A stretch of 64,000 bases of DNA from Yersinia hibernica (lineage in GTDB: Bacteria > Pseudomonadota > Gammaproteobacteria > Enterobacterales > Enterobacteriaceae): the NCBI RefSeq assembly GCF_004124235.1, contig NZ_CP032487.1, forward strand, positions 3,038,001 through 3,102,000, read 5' to 3'. The translations under genes were made by a program, and so were the position numbers. A model generated the notes under the pieces. It saw nothing but the letters and a program-made list of their open reading frames with translations, was not told where the DNA came from and did no database searches. Below, piece by piece: positions 17,777 to 31,764 of the stretch (position 1 is the first letter of the stretch; each line of letters begins with the position of its first letter).

Positions 17777-19132
17777 ATGTTGTCAAAATTCAAACGTAGC
17801 AAACATCAACAACACCTTGCACAACTGCCCAAACTCCCCCAGTCAGTTGATGATGTCAAAACGCTGTATTGCCCCAAGGTTTTCCGCTCTACTCTGCTGG
17901 AATTAATAGGCCAGGCGAGCAAACGCATCTATCTGGTGGCGCTTTACCTTGAGCAGGATGATGCCGGCCGTGACGTGATGAATGCCCTCTATCAGGCCAA
18001 ACAGCAGCATCCTGAGCTGGAAATTTGTGTGCTGGTCGACTGGCATCGCGCCCAACGTGGCCGCATCGGGGCCGCAGCAGTCAATACTAATGCAGATTGG
18101 TATTGTGAAATGGCGAGTCAACATCCGGACGTTTGTGTTCCAGTTTACGGTGTGCCGGTTAATACCCGCGAAGCCCTGGGTGTATTGCATCTGAAGGGTT
18201 TTGTCATTGATGACACCGTGATTTACAGTGGTGCCAGCATCAATGATGTCTATCTTTATCAAAACGATAAGTATCGTTATGATCGCTACCAATTAATCAC
18301 TAATCCATCATTAGCCGCTATTATGGTTGATTATGTGAAGCAACGGGTACTGAGCGCCGGTGCAGTTCAGCGCCTCGATCGCACGGATCGGCCGACCAAT
18401 CCCGAGATCAAAAATGAAACTCGCCAGTTCCGCTCATCACTACGAGATATTGGTTATCAATTTCCAGCACAAGCTAGCAATGATGAATTGGCTGTTACCC
18501 CACTCGTTGGGTTAGGCAAAAAGAGCCAACTGAATAAAACTATTCATCATTTAATGGCTTCTGCTGATGAACGCCTCACCATCTGCACCCCCTATTTTAA
18601 TCTGCCCGCATTGTTAGTGCGCAACATCATTTATCTGCTGCGCGAGGGTAAGCAGGTTGAGATTATTGTTGGTGACAAAACCGCAAACGACTTTTATATT
18701 CCTGAAGATCAACCCTTTAAGATTATCGGTGCATTACCTTACTTATATGAAATCAATTTGCGCCGCTTCCTTAGCCGTTTACAGCGCTTTGTCGATAGCG
18801 GCCAACTGATTGTTCGTTTGTGGAAAGATGGCGACAATACCTATCATCTGAAAGGAATGTGGGTCGATAACAACTGGCAATTGATCACCGGTAATAACCT
18901 GAATCCACGGGCATGGCGCCTGGATCTGGAAAATGCCATTTTGATCCACGACCCTAAGCATGAAATGCACGAACAGCGCGCAAAAGAGCTGGAATGTATT
19001 CGTACTCATACTAAAGTTGTTTCACACTACCTTGAGCTGGAGAATATTCAGCAATATCCAGTCAAAGTACGCAAACTGATTCGCCGTTTACGCAGAATCC
19101 GTATCGACCGGCTCATCAGCCGTATTCTGTAA
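17777..19132 (+). CDS. pssA: Phosphatidylserine synthase
   Basis: A 451-residue CDP-diacylglycerol-serine O-phosphatidyltransferase, the first step of phosphatidylethanolamine synthesis. It belongs to the phospholipase D superfamily: two HKD-type motifs are visible, HLKGFVIDD near residue 138 and [10 protein letters not shown] near residue 357. The start MLSKFKR matches E. coli, placing the ATG at 17777; the GTG three bases earlier is a second-best choice. PssA is ribosome- and membrane-associated. Closed by a strong terminator. Confidence 0.96.
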   Translation: MLSKFKRSKHQQHLAQLPKLPQSVDDVKTLYCPKVFRSTLLELIGQASKRIYLVALYLEQDDAGRDVMNALYQAKQQHPELEICVLVDWHRAQRGRIGAAAVNTNADWYCEMASQHPDVCVPVYGVPVNTREALGVLHLKGFVIDDTVIYSGASINDVYLYQNDKYRYDRYQLITNPSLAAIMVDYVKQRVLSAGAVQRLDRTDRPTNPEIKNETRQFRSSLRDIGYQFPAQASNDELAVTPLVGLGKKSQLNKTIHHLMASADERLTICTPYFNLPALLVRNIIYLLREGKQVEIIVGDKTANDFYIPEDQPFKIIGALPYLYEINLRRFLSRLQRFVDSGQLIVRLWKDGDNTYHLKGMWVDNNWQLITGNNLNPRAWRLDLENAILIHDPKHEMHEQRAKELECIRTHTKVVSHYLELENIQQYPVKVRKLIRRLRRIRIDRLISRIL

Positions 19133-19145
19133 ATCTGAAGCATAA

Positions 19146-19170
19146 AAACCCGGCCCATACCGGGTTTTTT
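19146..19170 (+). terminator. Terminator of pssA
   Basis: AAACCCGG (19146-19153) pairs with CCGGGTTT (19160-19167), six-base loop, then a T-run. Confidence 0.85.
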
Positions 19171-19194
19171 GTCTCTGGTCTGAGGAGAGACTCT

Positions 19195-19536
19195 ATGTGG
19201 TGCTCACCTTATCTTCGCCCTTTCATTATTGCCCCACTACTTTTCGCCAGTTCTGCATGTAGCCATATGGCCAATGACAGTTGGACCGGGAAGGACAAAG
19301 CACAGCATTTCTTTGCCTCCGCCGCATTAGCCGCTGCGGGCACCGCCTATGGTGAACATCAGAATTGGTCAGATGCCAAAAGTCGTAACTTTGGTCTGCT
19401 GTTTTCAATCGGTATTGGCGCGGGTAAGGAACTATATGATAGCCGTCAAGGCGGTACTGGTTGGAGTTGGAAAGACTTCGCTTGGGATGTCGCGGGAGCA
19501 GTCACTGGCTACAGCCTCTACCAAGCGGTTAACTAG
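19195..19536 (+). CDS. yfiM: YfiM-like lipoprotein
   Basis: A 113-residue predicted lipoprotein: short basic start, hydrophobic stretch and lipobox LFASSAC (Cys at about residue 19), followed by a YfiM/DUF2279-type domain with conserved [14 protein letters not shown] and [10 protein letters not shown]. It follows pssA as in E. coli. Its function is unknown. E. coli carries kgtP next; here the rRNA operon follows directly. Confidence 0.85.
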   Translation: MWCSPYLRPFIIAPLLFASSACSHMANDSWTGKDKAQHFFASAALAAAGTAYGEHQNWSDAKSRNFGLLFSIGIGAGKELYDSRQGGTGWSWKDFAWDVAGAVTGYSLYQAVN

Positions 19537-19604
19537 CGCAAAATTAGCTAAATAGCAGCATAGGCAATTCATCTTTTGCTCAGTCACTGCCAAATTTCAG
19601 ACAT

Positions 19605-19631
19605 AAAAAAGCCCTCTGCACAGCAGAAGGC
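19605..19631 (-). terminator. Second terminator of the rRNA operon
   Basis: On the minus strand GCCTTCTGC pairs with GCAGAGGGC (19611-19631 region), followed by six Ts (AAAAAA at 19605-19610 on the plus strand). Confidence 0.75.
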
Positions 19632-19657
19632 TTCTCTTTCTCATATCCCGCACATAG

Positions 19658-19685
19658 CAAAAACCCCACGCTTTTGGCATGGGGT
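19658..19685 (-). terminator. First terminator of the rRNA operon
   Basis: On the minus strand ACCCCATGC (19677-19685) pairs with GCGTGGGGT (19663-19671) with one mismatch and is followed by TTTT. It lies about 15 bases after the 5S gene. Confidence 0.75.
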
Positions 19686-19699
19686 CTTTACTTGATTTG

Positions 19700-19819
19700 A
19701 TGCCTGGCAGTGTCCTACTCTCGCATGGGGAGACCCCACACTACCATCGGCGCTACGGCGTTTCACTTCTGAGTTCGGCATGGGTTCAGGTGGTGCCACC
19801 GCGCTATGGCCGCCAGGCA
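19700..19819 (-). rRNA. rrf: 5S ribosomal RNA
   Basis: 120 bases, matching the enterobacterial 5S sequence end to end (5' TGCCTGGCGGCC, 3' CTGCCAGGCAT on the minus strand; the two ends pair). Last gene of the operon. Confidence 0.97.
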
Positions 19820-19928
19820 AATTCTGTTTTAATCAACCCGCTCCATGATAATCATCACGCAGCCAGTCAATCCAATCTGTAAACATCGCTGAAAATCAAA
19901 ATTCTCTCTAAAACACCTTCGGTGTTGT

Positions 19929-22835
<2,907 letters not shown>

Positions 22836-22974
22836 TCACAACCCGAAAGTGTCTTTCGACATCGTCGCATTGCGATTATTTGAGAGACTCTATGACAGGT
22901 TACTCCTTATCTCAGCACTTCTACGGAGAGATAAGTTTCAGCTGTCATGTTTCAATTTTCAGCTTGTTCCAGAT

Positions 22975-22986
22975 TGTTAAAGAGCA
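22975..22986 (-). promoter_or_regulatory. Spacer boxA antitermination site
   Basis: Minus-strand GCTCTTTAACAA, the boxA element recognised by the NusB/NusE complex, placed between the tRNA-Ala and 23S genes as in other enterobacterial rRNA operons. Confidence 0.8.
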
Positions 22987-23044
22987 ATATTTCACAACCC
23001 ACTGAGTCTTGCGACCGCAGTACGTTTTGAAATAGTTTTTTATA

Positions 23045-23120
23045 TGGTGGAGCTAAGCGGGATCGAACCGCTGACCTCCTGCGTGCAAGGCAGGCGCTCT
23101 CCCAGCTGAGCTATAGCCCC
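23045..23120 (-). tRNA. tRNA-Ala (TGC)
   Basis: 76 bases including encoded CCA; cloverleaf intact, anticodon TGC. Located in the 16S-23S spacer. Confidence 0.97.
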
Positions 23121-23172
23121 ATATAAAAAGCAAAATCACCTTATTGCTGCAACTCAACAGGGAATGGTGAGT

Positions 23173-23249
<77 letters not shown>

Positions 23250-23351
23250 AACAAGGTACTAAAGCCCGACTAATTTCTCAGTCCGGCTTTATTTGCTCGT
23301 TACTTTCTATCAGACAATCTGTGTGGACACTGCGCAATGCGTATCTTTAGG

Positions 23352-24894
<1,543 letters not shown>

Positions 24895-25047
24895 AAGATT
24901 TGTTTGATTTGCCACCGAAATGGCGATGCTCAAAGATTACTTTCTGCAAATATGCATTCGAACCGAAGTTCAAATGTGTACTGCTTTGGTCACTCTTCAA
25001 GACTTTGATTATTTCTGCCTGCCGAAACAGGCTTTGATATCGTCTTG

Positions 25048-25088
25048 CGAGTGCCCACACAGATTGTCTGATAAATTGTTAAAGAGCG
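25048..25088 (-). promoter_or_regulatory. rRNA leader boxA/antitermination region
   Basis: Minus-strand GCTCTTTAACAA (25076-25087) followed by the conserved leader ATTTATCAGACAATCTGTG. It assembles the Nus antitermination complex and pairs with the spacer in RNase III processing. The remaining 24895-25047 stretch is transcribed leader. Confidence 0.8.
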
Positions 25089-25138
25089 TTCGTTACCCGT
25101 TGGCCTTGCGGCGAATCTTACGGTAACGCGGGAGGCAG

Positions 25139-25166
25139 ATAATACGCCTTCCCGCTGAAGAGTCAA
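25139..25166 (-). promoter_or_regulatory. rRNA promoter P2
   Basis: Minus strand: -35 TTGACT (25161-25166), 16-base spacer, -10 TATTAT (25139-25144). Same context as E. coli P2. Confidence 0.85.
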
Positions 25167-25258
25167 GGAATTATTTTGTTTCTTGCGAAGTCAAAACCGT
25201 TCTTTTCTCTTCCTGACCCGGCGAGGTGTGTTTCGTTGTTCCCGGTCAGTGGAGGCGC

Positions 25259-25286
25259 ATTATAGGGAGTTCCTGACAGCCTGCAA
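25259..25286 (-). promoter_or_regulatory. rRNA promoter P1
   Basis: Minus strand: -35 TTGCAG (25281-25286), 16-base spacer, -10 TATAAT (25259-25264), then the GC-rich discriminator GCGCC that makes P1 sensitive to ppGpp. An A/T-rich UP-like stretch lies at about 25290-25310. Confidence 0.85.
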
Positions 25287-25360
25287 CCCCTAATTTGAAA
25301 AAACTTTTCAACCGCTCATTAATGCGTCAAAAACATCAAATACGATGAAAAAGGAAACAA

Positions 25361-25386
25361 AAAGGGGGCGATTTCTCGCCCCCTTA
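25361..25386 (-). terminator. Terminator of clpB
   Basis: Minus strand AGGGGGCGA, loop GAAA, TCGCCCCCT then TTTT; a very strong hairpin 12 bases after the clpB stop. Confidence 0.9.
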
Positions 25387-25397
25387 AGGATTAACAC

Positions 25398-27971
25398 TTA
25401 CTGCTTGGCAATAATATGCCCGTTTTCTATATCCAGAGTCACCGGTACTCCCGGTATTAATTTGCCGGACAGTATCTGTTGCGCCAATGGATTCTCAATT
25501 TCCTGCTGAATAGCGCGTTTCAATGGCCGCGCACCATAAACAGGGTCAAAGCCCGTTTCACCCAAGAACTCCAATGCAGGCTGAGTAATAGTGACCTGAT
25601 AGCCACGTTCTTCCAGACGTTTGTACAGACGTTCCAGTTGGATGCTGGCAATAGCCGCCAGATGCGCCCGACCCAACGGATGGAAGACAACAACCTCATC
25701 TATACGGTTAATGAATTCAGGGCGGAAGTGATGAGTGACAACTTCCATCACCATATCCTTCATTTCGGTATAGCTTCTTTCACCGAAACGCTCCTGAATC
25801 AAATCAGAGCCGAGGTTAGAGGTCATGATGACTACCGTATTGCGAAAATCGACCGTTCTCCCCTGCCCGTCAGTTAAGCGCCCATCATCCAACACCTGCA
25901 AAAGAATGTTGAAGACATCTGGATGCGCTTTTTCCACTTCATCCAGCAGAATGACAGAATAAGGACGGCGGCGTACCGCTTCAGTCAAATATCCGCCCTC
26001 TTCATAACCGACATAACCGGGAGGCGCACCGACTAACCGAGAGACGGAATGTTTCTCCATAAACTCGGACATATCAATGCGCACCATGGCATCGTCACTG
26101 TCAAACAAGAAATTCGCCAGCGCTTTGCACAACTCGGTTTTACCTACCCCAGTTGGCCCTAAGAATAGGAAGGAACCAATTGGGCGGTTTGGATCTGATA
26201 ACCCAGCACGGCTACGACGAATCGCATTAGATACCGCTTCAACCGCTTCATCTTGCCCAATGACGCGAGTATGCAGATCCTCTTCCATGCGCAGCAACTT
26301 ATCCCGTTCACTTTCCAGCATGCGCGATACCGGAATACCGGTCCAACGCGCCAGCACTTCAGCAATCTCTGCTTCAGTGACGCGGTTACGCAGCAGCTTC
26401 ATGGTTTTCCCTTCAAGCGCCGTGGCTGCCGCCAGCTGTTTTTCCAGCTCAGGGATTTTACCGTACTGAAGTTCTGACATCCGCGCCAAGTCACCCACGC
26501 GGCGAGCCTGCTCCAAGGTGATTTTGGCTTGTTCCAGTTCAGTTTTAATATTCTGAGTTCCAGTAAGAGAGGCTTTTTCCGCTTTCCACTCTTCTTCCAG
26601 CTCTGAATATTCACGTTCTTTCTGCTCTAATTCGGTATTGAGCATTTCCAGACGTTTTTTACTGGCGTCATCAGACTCTTTTTTCAGAGCCTGCTGCTCC
26701 AGTTTCAATTGGATAATCCGGCGTTCGAGCCTATCCAATGATTCTGGTTTTGAGTCCATCTGCATACGGATGCTAGAACCGGCCTCATCAATCAGGTCAA
26801 TGGCTTTATCCGGTAACTGACGATCCGAGATATAACGGTGCGACAGTGTTGCCGCCGCCACAATTGCCGGGTCGGTTATCTGCACATGGTGATGCAGTTC
26901 ATAACGCTCTTTCAACCCACGCAAAATGGCAATGGTGTCTTCAACTGTTGGTTCTGCCACATAGACTTTCTGGAAACGCCGCTCCAGCGCCGCGTCTTTC
27001 TCTATATATTGGCGATACTCATCAAGAGTGGTGGCCCCTACGCAGTGCAATTCACCGCGTGCTAGCGCAGGTTTTAGCATGTTGCCGGCATCCATCGCCC
27101 CGTCGCCTTTCCCCGCACCGACCATGGTATGCAATTCATCAATGAACAAGATCACACTGCCTTCTTGTTTTGATAAATCATTCAGCACGCCTTTCAAGCG
27201 CTCTTCAAACTCACCGCGATATTTCGCCCCGGCAATCAGGGCACCCATATCCAATGAAAGCACGCGTTTATGTTTCAGGCCTTCCGGCACTTCGCCATTG
27301 ACGATTCGCTGTGCCAGCCCCTCTACAATGGCCGTTTTACCGACACCAGGTTCACCAATTAACACCGGGTTATTTTTGGTCCGGCGTTGTAGCACCTGAA
27401 TAGTGCGGCGAATTTCTTCATCACGGCCAATAACGGGGTCAAGTTTGCCTTGTTCCGCACGCTCAGTCAGGTCGATAGTGAATTTTTTCAATGCCTGGCG
27501 CTGGTCTTCAGCCCCTTGGTCATCAACTTTGTCACCACCACGCATATCTTCAATTGCCTTATTTATTTTATCTTTTGTTGCACCAGCGGCCTTTAACATG
27601 TCAGTTAAGGTGCCGCGATCCTCAAGAACAGCCAAAACGAACAGTTCTGAAGAGATAAATTTATCTGCCCGCTTCTGCGCTAATTTGTCACAAAGATTCA
27701 AGACACGGACGAGTTCATTTGATGGTTGAACATCGCCGCCAGTACCTTCAACTTGTGGAAGCCGACCTAAAGCCTGCTCAATGTCGCCACGCAAATTGGC
27801 GACATTAATCCCTGCCGAGGTCAACAATGGGCGAACCGTCCCCCCATCCTGATTGAGCAGTGCGCTCATCAAATGTAACGGTTCAATAAATTGGTTATCG
27901 CGCCCAAGCGCTAAAGATTGGGCATCGGCGAGGGCTAGCTGGAATTTGCTAGTAAGACGATCCAAACGCAT
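25398..27971 (-). CDS. clpB: ClpB disaggregase
   Basis: An 857-residue AAA+ chaperone, the same length as E. coli ClpB. Order: Clp-N repeats (1-145), NBD1 with Walker A GEPGVGKT (about 206-213) and Walker B ILFIDELH, the coiled-coil middle domain (about 400-530), NBD2 with GPTGVGKT (about 605-612) and [14 protein letters not shown], and a C-terminal domain. It threads aggregated proteins together with DnaK. The start [10 protein letters not shown] is at 27971 with GGAGG seven bases upstream; a further upstream in-frame start is rejected. A sigma-32 promoter precedes it. Confidence 0.97.
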   Translation of the reverse strand: MRLDRLTSKFQLALADAQSLALGRDNQFIEPLHLMSALLNQDGGTVRPLLTSAGINVANLRGDIEQALGRLPQVEGTGGDVQPSNELVRVLNLCDKLAQKRADKFISSELFVLAVLEDRGTLTDMLKAAGATKDKINKAIEDMRGGDKVDDQGAEDQRQALKKFTIDLTERAEQGKLDPVIGRDEEIRRTIQVLQRRTKNNPVLIGEPGVGKTAIVEGLAQRIVNGEVPEGLKHKRVLSLDMGALIAGAKYRGEFEERLKGVLNDLSKQEGSVILFIDELHTMVGAGKGDGAMDAGNMLKPALARGELHCVGATTLDEYRQYIEKDAALERRFQKVYVAEPTVEDTIAILRGLKERYELHHHVQITDPAIVAAATLSHRYISDRQLPDKAIDLIDEAGSSIRMQMDSKPESLDRLERRIIQLKLEQQALKKESDDASKKRLEMLNTELEQKEREYSELEEEWKAEKASLTGTQNIKTELEQAKITLEQARRVGDLARMSELQYGKIPELEKQLAAATALEGKTMKLLRNRVTEAEIAEVLARWTGIPVSRMLESERDKLLRMEEDLHTRVIGQDEAVEAVSNAIRRSRAGLSDPNRPIGSFLFLGPTGVGKTELCKALANFLFDSDDAMVRIDMSEFMEKHSVSRLVGAPPGYVGYEEGGYLTEAVRRRPYSVILLDEVEKAHPDVFNILLQVLDDGRLTDGQGRTVDFRNTVVIMTSNLGSDLIQERFGERSYTEMKDMVMEVVTHHFRPEFINRIDEVVVFHPLGRAHLAAIASIQLERLYKRLEERGYQVTITQPALEFLGETGFDPVYGARPLKRAIQQEIENPLAQQILSGKLIPGVPVTLDIENGHIIAKQ

Positions 27972-28009
27972 AACACCTCCAATATTGGTCAAAATTGCTA
28001 CTGGAGATT

Positions 28010-28037
28010 AGATGAGGTCATCCCTCAAATTTTCAAG
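28010..28037 (-). promoter_or_regulatory. Sigma-32 heat-shock promoter of clpB
   Basis: Minus strand: -35 CTTGAAA (28031-28037), 13 bases, -10 CCTCATCT (28010-28017). This matches the sigma-32 consensus and the E. coli clpB promoter, which shares the GAGGGATGA spacer. Confidence 0.85.
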
Positions 28038-28101
28038 GTTATTTCGACACTATATTTAAAGTAAAACGTCATGCGTCAGCGGATCGTCCTAATTTAATAG
28101 G

Positions 28102-28833
28102 TTATATCAGCCAGATTAAACTTGCCATACGTCCGGTGATTCCATCGCGCCGATAAGAGAAAAATTGTTGTTTTTCACTCACAGTACAGCGGTCTCCGCC
28201 ATAAATAGCGTGAATACCCGCAGCCCGTAGCCGCAATCGAGCTAATAAATAGATGTCGGCGAGATATTTAGCGCCGGCAGGTGTGAACGCCGCAGCTGAT
28301 TGTGCGTCGATTTGGATAAATGCCTGTTTAACCTCTTCCCCCACCTCAAACTGCTGTGGGCCTATTGCTGGGCCTAGCCAGGCTATAATCGAGGATGGTG
28401 CAGCATTAAATTGTGCCATTGTTTGTTCAAGGACACCGGCGCAAAGCCCGCGCCAGCCAGCATGGGCGGCCGCCACTTCATCACCCGCCAGCGAGCAAAA
28501 TAACACCGGCAGGCAATCTGCGGTCATAACCGCACAAACTTGCCCAGCCACACAGCTGTAGACCGCATCAGCCTGTACATCAGAAATTACTGAGCCATCC
28601 AGATGCAGGACGCGAGTGCCGTGCACCTGTTCTAGCCACAGCGGCATTTGCGGTAACTCTGCTTGCTCCACTAAATATTGTCGATTGGCAGCCACACGGA
28701 CGGCAGTATCCCCCACATGGGTGCCAAGATTTAATGAATCATAAGGGAATTCGCTGATACCACCATGGCGGGTGGTACTGCATGCCTTAACAGTGGCAGG
28801 CATTGGCCAGTCGGGAAGTATCAGCTTGTCCAT
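28102..28833 (-). CDS. pgeF: PgeF (YfiH), peptidoglycan editing factor
   Basis: A 243-residue laccase-domain (DUF152) protein. Metal-ligand motifs WLEQVHG, TADCLPVL and AAAHAGWRGLCAGVL are intact. In E. coli PgeF removes wrongly incorporated serine from UDP-MurNAc-L-Ser precursors; older work called the family polyphenol oxidases. The start MDKLILPDW at 28833 shares one base with the rluD stop (TAATG), so it is coupled to rluD. Confidence 0.9.
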   Translation of the reverse strand: MDKLILPDWPMPATVKACSTTRHGGISEFPYDSLNLGTHVGDTAVRVAANRQYLVEQAELPQMPLWLEQVHGTRVLHLDGSVISDVQADAVYSCVAGQVCAVMTADCLPVLFCSLAGDEVAAAHAGWRGLCAGVLEQTMAQFNAAPSSIIAWLGPAIGPQQFEVGEEVKQAFIQIDAQSAAAFTPAGAKYLADIYLLARLRLRAAGIHAIYGGDRCTVSEKQQFFSYRRDGITGRMASLIWLI

Positions 28834-29810
28834 TACCAATCCATCTGATCTTTGAATTCTTCGGTATCAGCTTTCAGCGCATTAATCAGCTCGACCATAT
28901 CTTCTGGTAAGGCTGCATGCCATTCCATTTGAATGCCACTGATTGGATGATACAAACGCAGCATAGTGGCATGCAGCGCCTGGCGATCAAAACCACGCAG
29001 GATAGCAATAAAGGAGTCCGATGCGCCGCGTGGCGGACGTGGGCGGCCACCATACAGCTGATCACCCACCAGCGGATGGTTGATATGGGACATATGCACA
29101 CGGATTTGGTGCGTACGACCCGTTTCTAAGCGCAGACGTAGGCGCGTATGGGCGCGGAAATGCTCCATAATCCGATAGTGAGTGGTCGCCGGTTTACCCA
29201 TCGGATGGACAGCCATATGTGTCCGCTTGGTGGAATGACGAGAAATAGGTTCGTCAACTCTGCCGCCCGCGGTCATATTGCCGATAGCCACCGCTTCATA
29301 TTCACGAGTGATTTCACGCGCTTGCAGTGCTTCAACCAAACGGGTCTGTGCTGGAACGGTTTTCGCCACCACCATCAAGCCGGTGGTATCTTTATCCAGG
29401 CGGTGTACGATACCTGCGCGAGGAACATCGACAATTTCTGGGTAATAATAGAGCAATGCATTCAGGACGGTGCCATCAGGGTTGCCGGCGCCAGGATGAA
29501 CGACTAAACCGCGGGGTTTATTAATAACCAGAATATCGTTATCTTCATAGACGATATCCAGTGGGATTTCTTGAGGCGCCCAGCGGGCATCTTCCTCAAT
29601 TTGCGCGTCAATTGCGACGAGCTCGCCACCCAACACTTTTTCTTTAGGCTTGTTAATTGTTTTACCATCGACTGTGACCCTATCTTCCAAGATCCATTCT
29701 TTTATACGAGATCTTGAATAATCAGGGAACAATTCGGCCAAAGCCTGATCTAACCGTTGACCGAGTTGTGATTCGGCCACCGTTGCGCTGAGTTGTACTT
29801 GTTGTGCCAT
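28833..29810 (-). CDS. rluD: RluD, 23S rRNA pseudouridine synthase
   Basis: A 325-residue synthase with an N-terminal S4 domain (about 17-75) and an RluA-family catalytic domain. The catalytic Asp139 lies in HRLDKDTTGLMVVAK. It makes pseudouridines 1911, 1915 and 1917 in helix 69 of 23S rRNA. It diverges from bamD across a 135-base gap. Confidence 0.95.
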   Translation of the reverse strand: MAQQVQLSATVAESQLGQRLDQALAELFPDYSRSRIKEWILEDRVTVDGKTINKPKEKVLGGELVAIDAQIEEDARWAPQEIPLDIVYEDNDILVINKPRGLVVHPGAGNPDGTVLNALLYYYPEIVDVPRAGIVHRLDKDTTGLMVVAKTVPAQTRLVEALQAREITREYEAVAIGNMTAGGRVDEPISRHSTKRTHMAVHPMGKPATTHYRIMEHFRAHTRLRLRLETGRTHQIRVHMSHINHPLVGDQLYGGRPRPPRGASDSFIAILRGFDRQALHATMLRLYHPISGIQMEWHAALPEDMVELINALKADTEEFKDQMDW

Positions 29811-29945
29811 ATGCAGCTTCTTGTTCGTTAACGTTGGGTTTTGACGGCGATGCCGTTTAATATAATGTGCTATTGTATCTAGATCTTTGTCGGGAGCTTA
29901 ACGGACAGTCTCCCGGAATAACACTTCGAGGATAATCAAAACGTC

Positions 29946-30677
29946 ATGACGCGTATGAAATATCTGGTGGCTGCCGCCACGTTGAGCCTGGTGCTGACCG
30001 GTTGCTCCAGTAACAAGGACGTGGTTCCCGATAACCCGCCTTCTGAGCTCTATGCTACCGCTCAGCAAAAACTGCAGGACGGTAACTTTAAGGGAGCCAT
30101 TACGCAATTAGAAGCGTTAGATAACCGCTATCCTTTCGGGCCTTACTCCCAACAGGTTCAGCTTGATTTAATTTATGCGTATTATAAATCTGCTGATCTG
30201 CCGTTGGCGCAAGCCTCAATCGATCGCTTTATGCGCCTCAATCCCACACATCCTAACATCGATTACGTATTATATATGCGTGGTTTGACTGACATGGCTC
30301 TGGATGACAGCGCATTGCAAGGCTTCTTCGGGATTGATCGTTCAGACCGTGACCCACAACATGCTAAAGCCGCATTCCGCGATTTTAACCAGTTGATTCA
30401 AAGCTATCCGAACAGCCAATATGCAACCGATGCGCAAAAACGCTTGGTGTTCCTGAAAAATCGTCTGGCCAAGCATGAATTGGCCGTGGCGCAATATTAC
30501 ACTAAACGAGGCGCTTACGTCGCGGTCGTTAACCGTGTAGAACAAATGCTGAGAGATTATCCTGATACTCAAGCAACTCGTGATGCGTTGCCGTTGATGG
30601 AAAATGCTTACAAGCAATTGCAATTGAATGCGCAAGCAGACAAAGTGGCCAAAATAATCGCGGCGAACCCCGCCTAA
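29946..30677 (+). CDS. bamD: BamD, outer-membrane protein assembly lipoprotein
   Basis: A 243-residue essential lipoprotein of the BAM complex. Signal peptide with lipobox LVLTGC (Cys at about residue 20), then five TPR-like repeats spanning about 33-240. It sits on the periplasmic face of the outer membrane and helps BamA insert beta-barrels. Start [11 protein letters not shown]; the second Met four codons later is also possible. Divergent from rluD; own terminator follows. Confidence 0.96.
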   Translation: MTRMKYLVAAATLSLVLTGCSSNKDVVPDNPPSELYATAQQKLQDGNFKGAITQLEALDNRYPFGPYSQQVQLDLIYAYYKSADLPLAQASIDRFMRLNPTHPNIDYVLYMRGLTDMALDDSALQGFFGIDRSDRDPQHAKAAFRDFNQLIQSYPNSQYATDAQKRLVFLKNRLAKHELAVAQYYTKRGAYVAVVNRVEQMLRDYPDTQATRDALPLMENAYKQLQLNAQADKVAKIIAANPA

Positions 30678-30704
30678 AATTATTTGGAACCATAAAAATA
30701 ACAA

Positions 30705-30727
30705 ACGGCAGCTCAGGCTGCCGTTTT
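30705..30727 (+). terminator. Terminator of bamD
   Basis: ACGGCAGC (30705-30712), loop TCAG, GCTGCCGT (30717-30724), then TTT. Confidence 0.8.
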
Positions 30728-30944
30728 CAATTCTGCCTTTTAGCCATAAATCGCAGTGATTCATGCCGTTAGACTATCGCGCTGACATTCAACCTAAAAC
30801 GCAAAAATAATGCGTTTTTTAACCAAATCCAGGCGATATAACCTATCAATAATGCGGCATTCTGACCAATGATTCAAGCCTTCAGCTGCTATTCCTGACG
30901 TTAAATCACAGTTCCCACGACCTTTGCAAAAGGTGACAAAAATA

Positions 30945-30960
30945 AGTGATCTTGATCATA
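30945..30960 (+). promoter_or_regulatory. CRP-like site upstream of raiA
   Basis: AGTGA-N6-TCATA, eight of ten matches to TGTGA-N6-TCACA, with a palindromic core TGATCTTGATCA. It is 66 bases before the raiA ATG. E. coli raiA is reported to be cAMP-CRP controlled; the site here is inferred. Confidence 0.45.
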
Positions 30961-31025
30961 CATTTTGTGAAAAAGAGAGGTATGCTGAAGTTATCCAAGA
31001 TGGAGTAGACAGAGAGGTAAGTCAT

Positions 31026-31388
31026 ATGACAGTCAACATCACCAGTAAACAAATGGATATTACCCCAGCAATCCGTAAACATGTCGAAGACCGTCTCACC
31101 AAACTGGATAAATGGCAGGCCCAGTTGATAAACCCACATATTGTACTGTCCAAGGATCCACAAGGATTCGTTGCCGATGCAACCATCAGTACACCTATGG
31201 GCCCCTTAGTTGCCAGTGCCAAACATGACGATATGTATGCTGCAATTAATGAACTAATCACCAAACTAGAACGCCAATTAAATAAAGTTCAACACAAAGG
31301 TGAAGCTCGTCGAGCAGCAAGCAGTGTTAAAGACGCTAATCTGGAGTCAGCAGATGTAGAGGAAGAAGAATCCGAGCAGCAACAATAG
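31026..31388 (+). CDS. raiA: RaiA (YfiA), ribosome-associated inhibitor
   Basis: A 120-residue stationary-phase factor that occupies the mRNA/tRNA channel of the 30S subunit and keeps ribosomes as inactive 70S monomers. The beta-alpha-beta-beta-beta-alpha fold starts at [19 protein letters not shown]; this fixes the ATG at 31026, with GAGAGG ten bases upstream. The C-terminal tail is acidic (ADVEEEESE), which distinguishes it from Hpf. In E. coli the 3' end of this mRNA yields the sRNA RaiZ; the same region with its terminator is present here. Confidence 0.95.
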   Translation: MTVNITSKQMDITPAIRKHVEDRLTKLDKWQAQLINPHIVLSKDPQGFVADATISTPMGPLVASAKHDDMYAAINELITKLERQLNKVQHKGEARRAASSVKDANLESADVEEEESEQQQ

Positions 31389-31418
31389 CCGGGACAATCC
31401 ATCTCATTTCGGATCTAA

Positions 31419-31441
31419 CGCGCCTTTGGGCGCGTTTTTTA
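31419..31441 (+). terminator. Terminator of raiA
   Basis: ACGCGCC (31419-31425), loop TTTG, GGCGCGT (31430-31436), then six Ts. Confidence 0.85.
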
Positions 31442-31470
31442 TTGACAGCAATTCAGGCTGGCGGTTAATT
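31442..31470 (+). promoter_or_regulatory. Putative pheL-pheA promoter
   Basis: TTGACA (31442-31447), 17 bases, TTAATT (31465-31470), about 70 bases before the pheL ATG. The -10 is weak, so the exact position is uncertain. Confidence 0.45.
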
Positions 31471-31539
31471 TAGGGGCTGTTTATTTTGGCTATAACGTAT
31501 CGCCTTAGTCAGCATCAAAAAAATAGGCCACTAGCAACG

Positions 31540-31587
31540 ATGATCAATAAAGTGTTTTTCTTCGCATTCTTTTTTACCTTCCCCTGA
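31540..31587 (+). CDS. pheL: PheL, pheA attenuator leader peptide
   Basis: A 15-residue leader, MINKVFFFAFFFTFP, with seven phenylalanines. When charged tRNA-Phe is short, ribosomes stall on the Phe codons and the downstream RNA folds into an antiterminator. It ends at TGA 31585-31587. The residue pattern FFFAFFFTFP is the same as in E. coli PheL. Confidence 0.93.
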   Translation: MINKVFFFAFFFTFP

Positions 31588-31633
31588 TTGGGAGGCGTTT
31601 CGTCGTGTGATAAAGAATGCGAAGACGAACAAC

Positions 31634-31663
31634 AAAGCCTCCCAAGCGGGAGGCTTTTTTTAT
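31634..31663 (+). terminator. pheA attenuator terminator
   Basis: AAAGCCTCCC (31634-31643), loop AAGC, GGGAGGCTTT (31648-31657), then a T-run. The competing antiterminator arm is upstream, where GGGAGGCG at about 31590 can pair with the CCTCCC arm. Confidence 0.9.
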
Positions 31664-31668
31664 GCATT

Positions 31669-31737
31669 TATACCCGTCATATTTCAAGCTGCGTGCGCCT
31701 TGTCCGCCTTCCTGCAACTCGAATTATTTAGGGTATA
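31669..31737. repeat. TATACCC-ended palindromic repeat (MITE-like)
   Basis: A 69-bp imperfect palindrome. The left end TATACCCGTCATATTTCAAG and the reverse complement of the right end (TATACCCTAAATAATTCGAG) share TATACCC and TTCxAGxTGC. Elements of this kind are dispersed in Yersinia and Serratia genomes. This copy lies between the attenuator and pheA. Confidence 0.65.
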
Positions 31738-31739
31738 AT
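31712..31739 (+). promoter_or_regulatory. Promoter-like sequence at the right end of the repeat
   Basis: CTGCAA (31712-31717), 16 bases, TATAAT (31734-31739), 26 bases before the pheA ATG. The -10 uses the terminal GGGTATA of the repeat plus flanking AT. Confidence 0.35.
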
Positions 31740-31764
31740 CATTTAAAAAATTAAGGTAAACCCT

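Larger units (their letters stand above)
30678..31025 (+). other. raiA upstream region
   Basis: This 348-base gap holds the bamD terminator at its left end and the CRP-like site and leader of raiA at its right end (30945-31025). The middle (30730-30940) is AT-rich without a visible gene. Confidence 0.5.
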
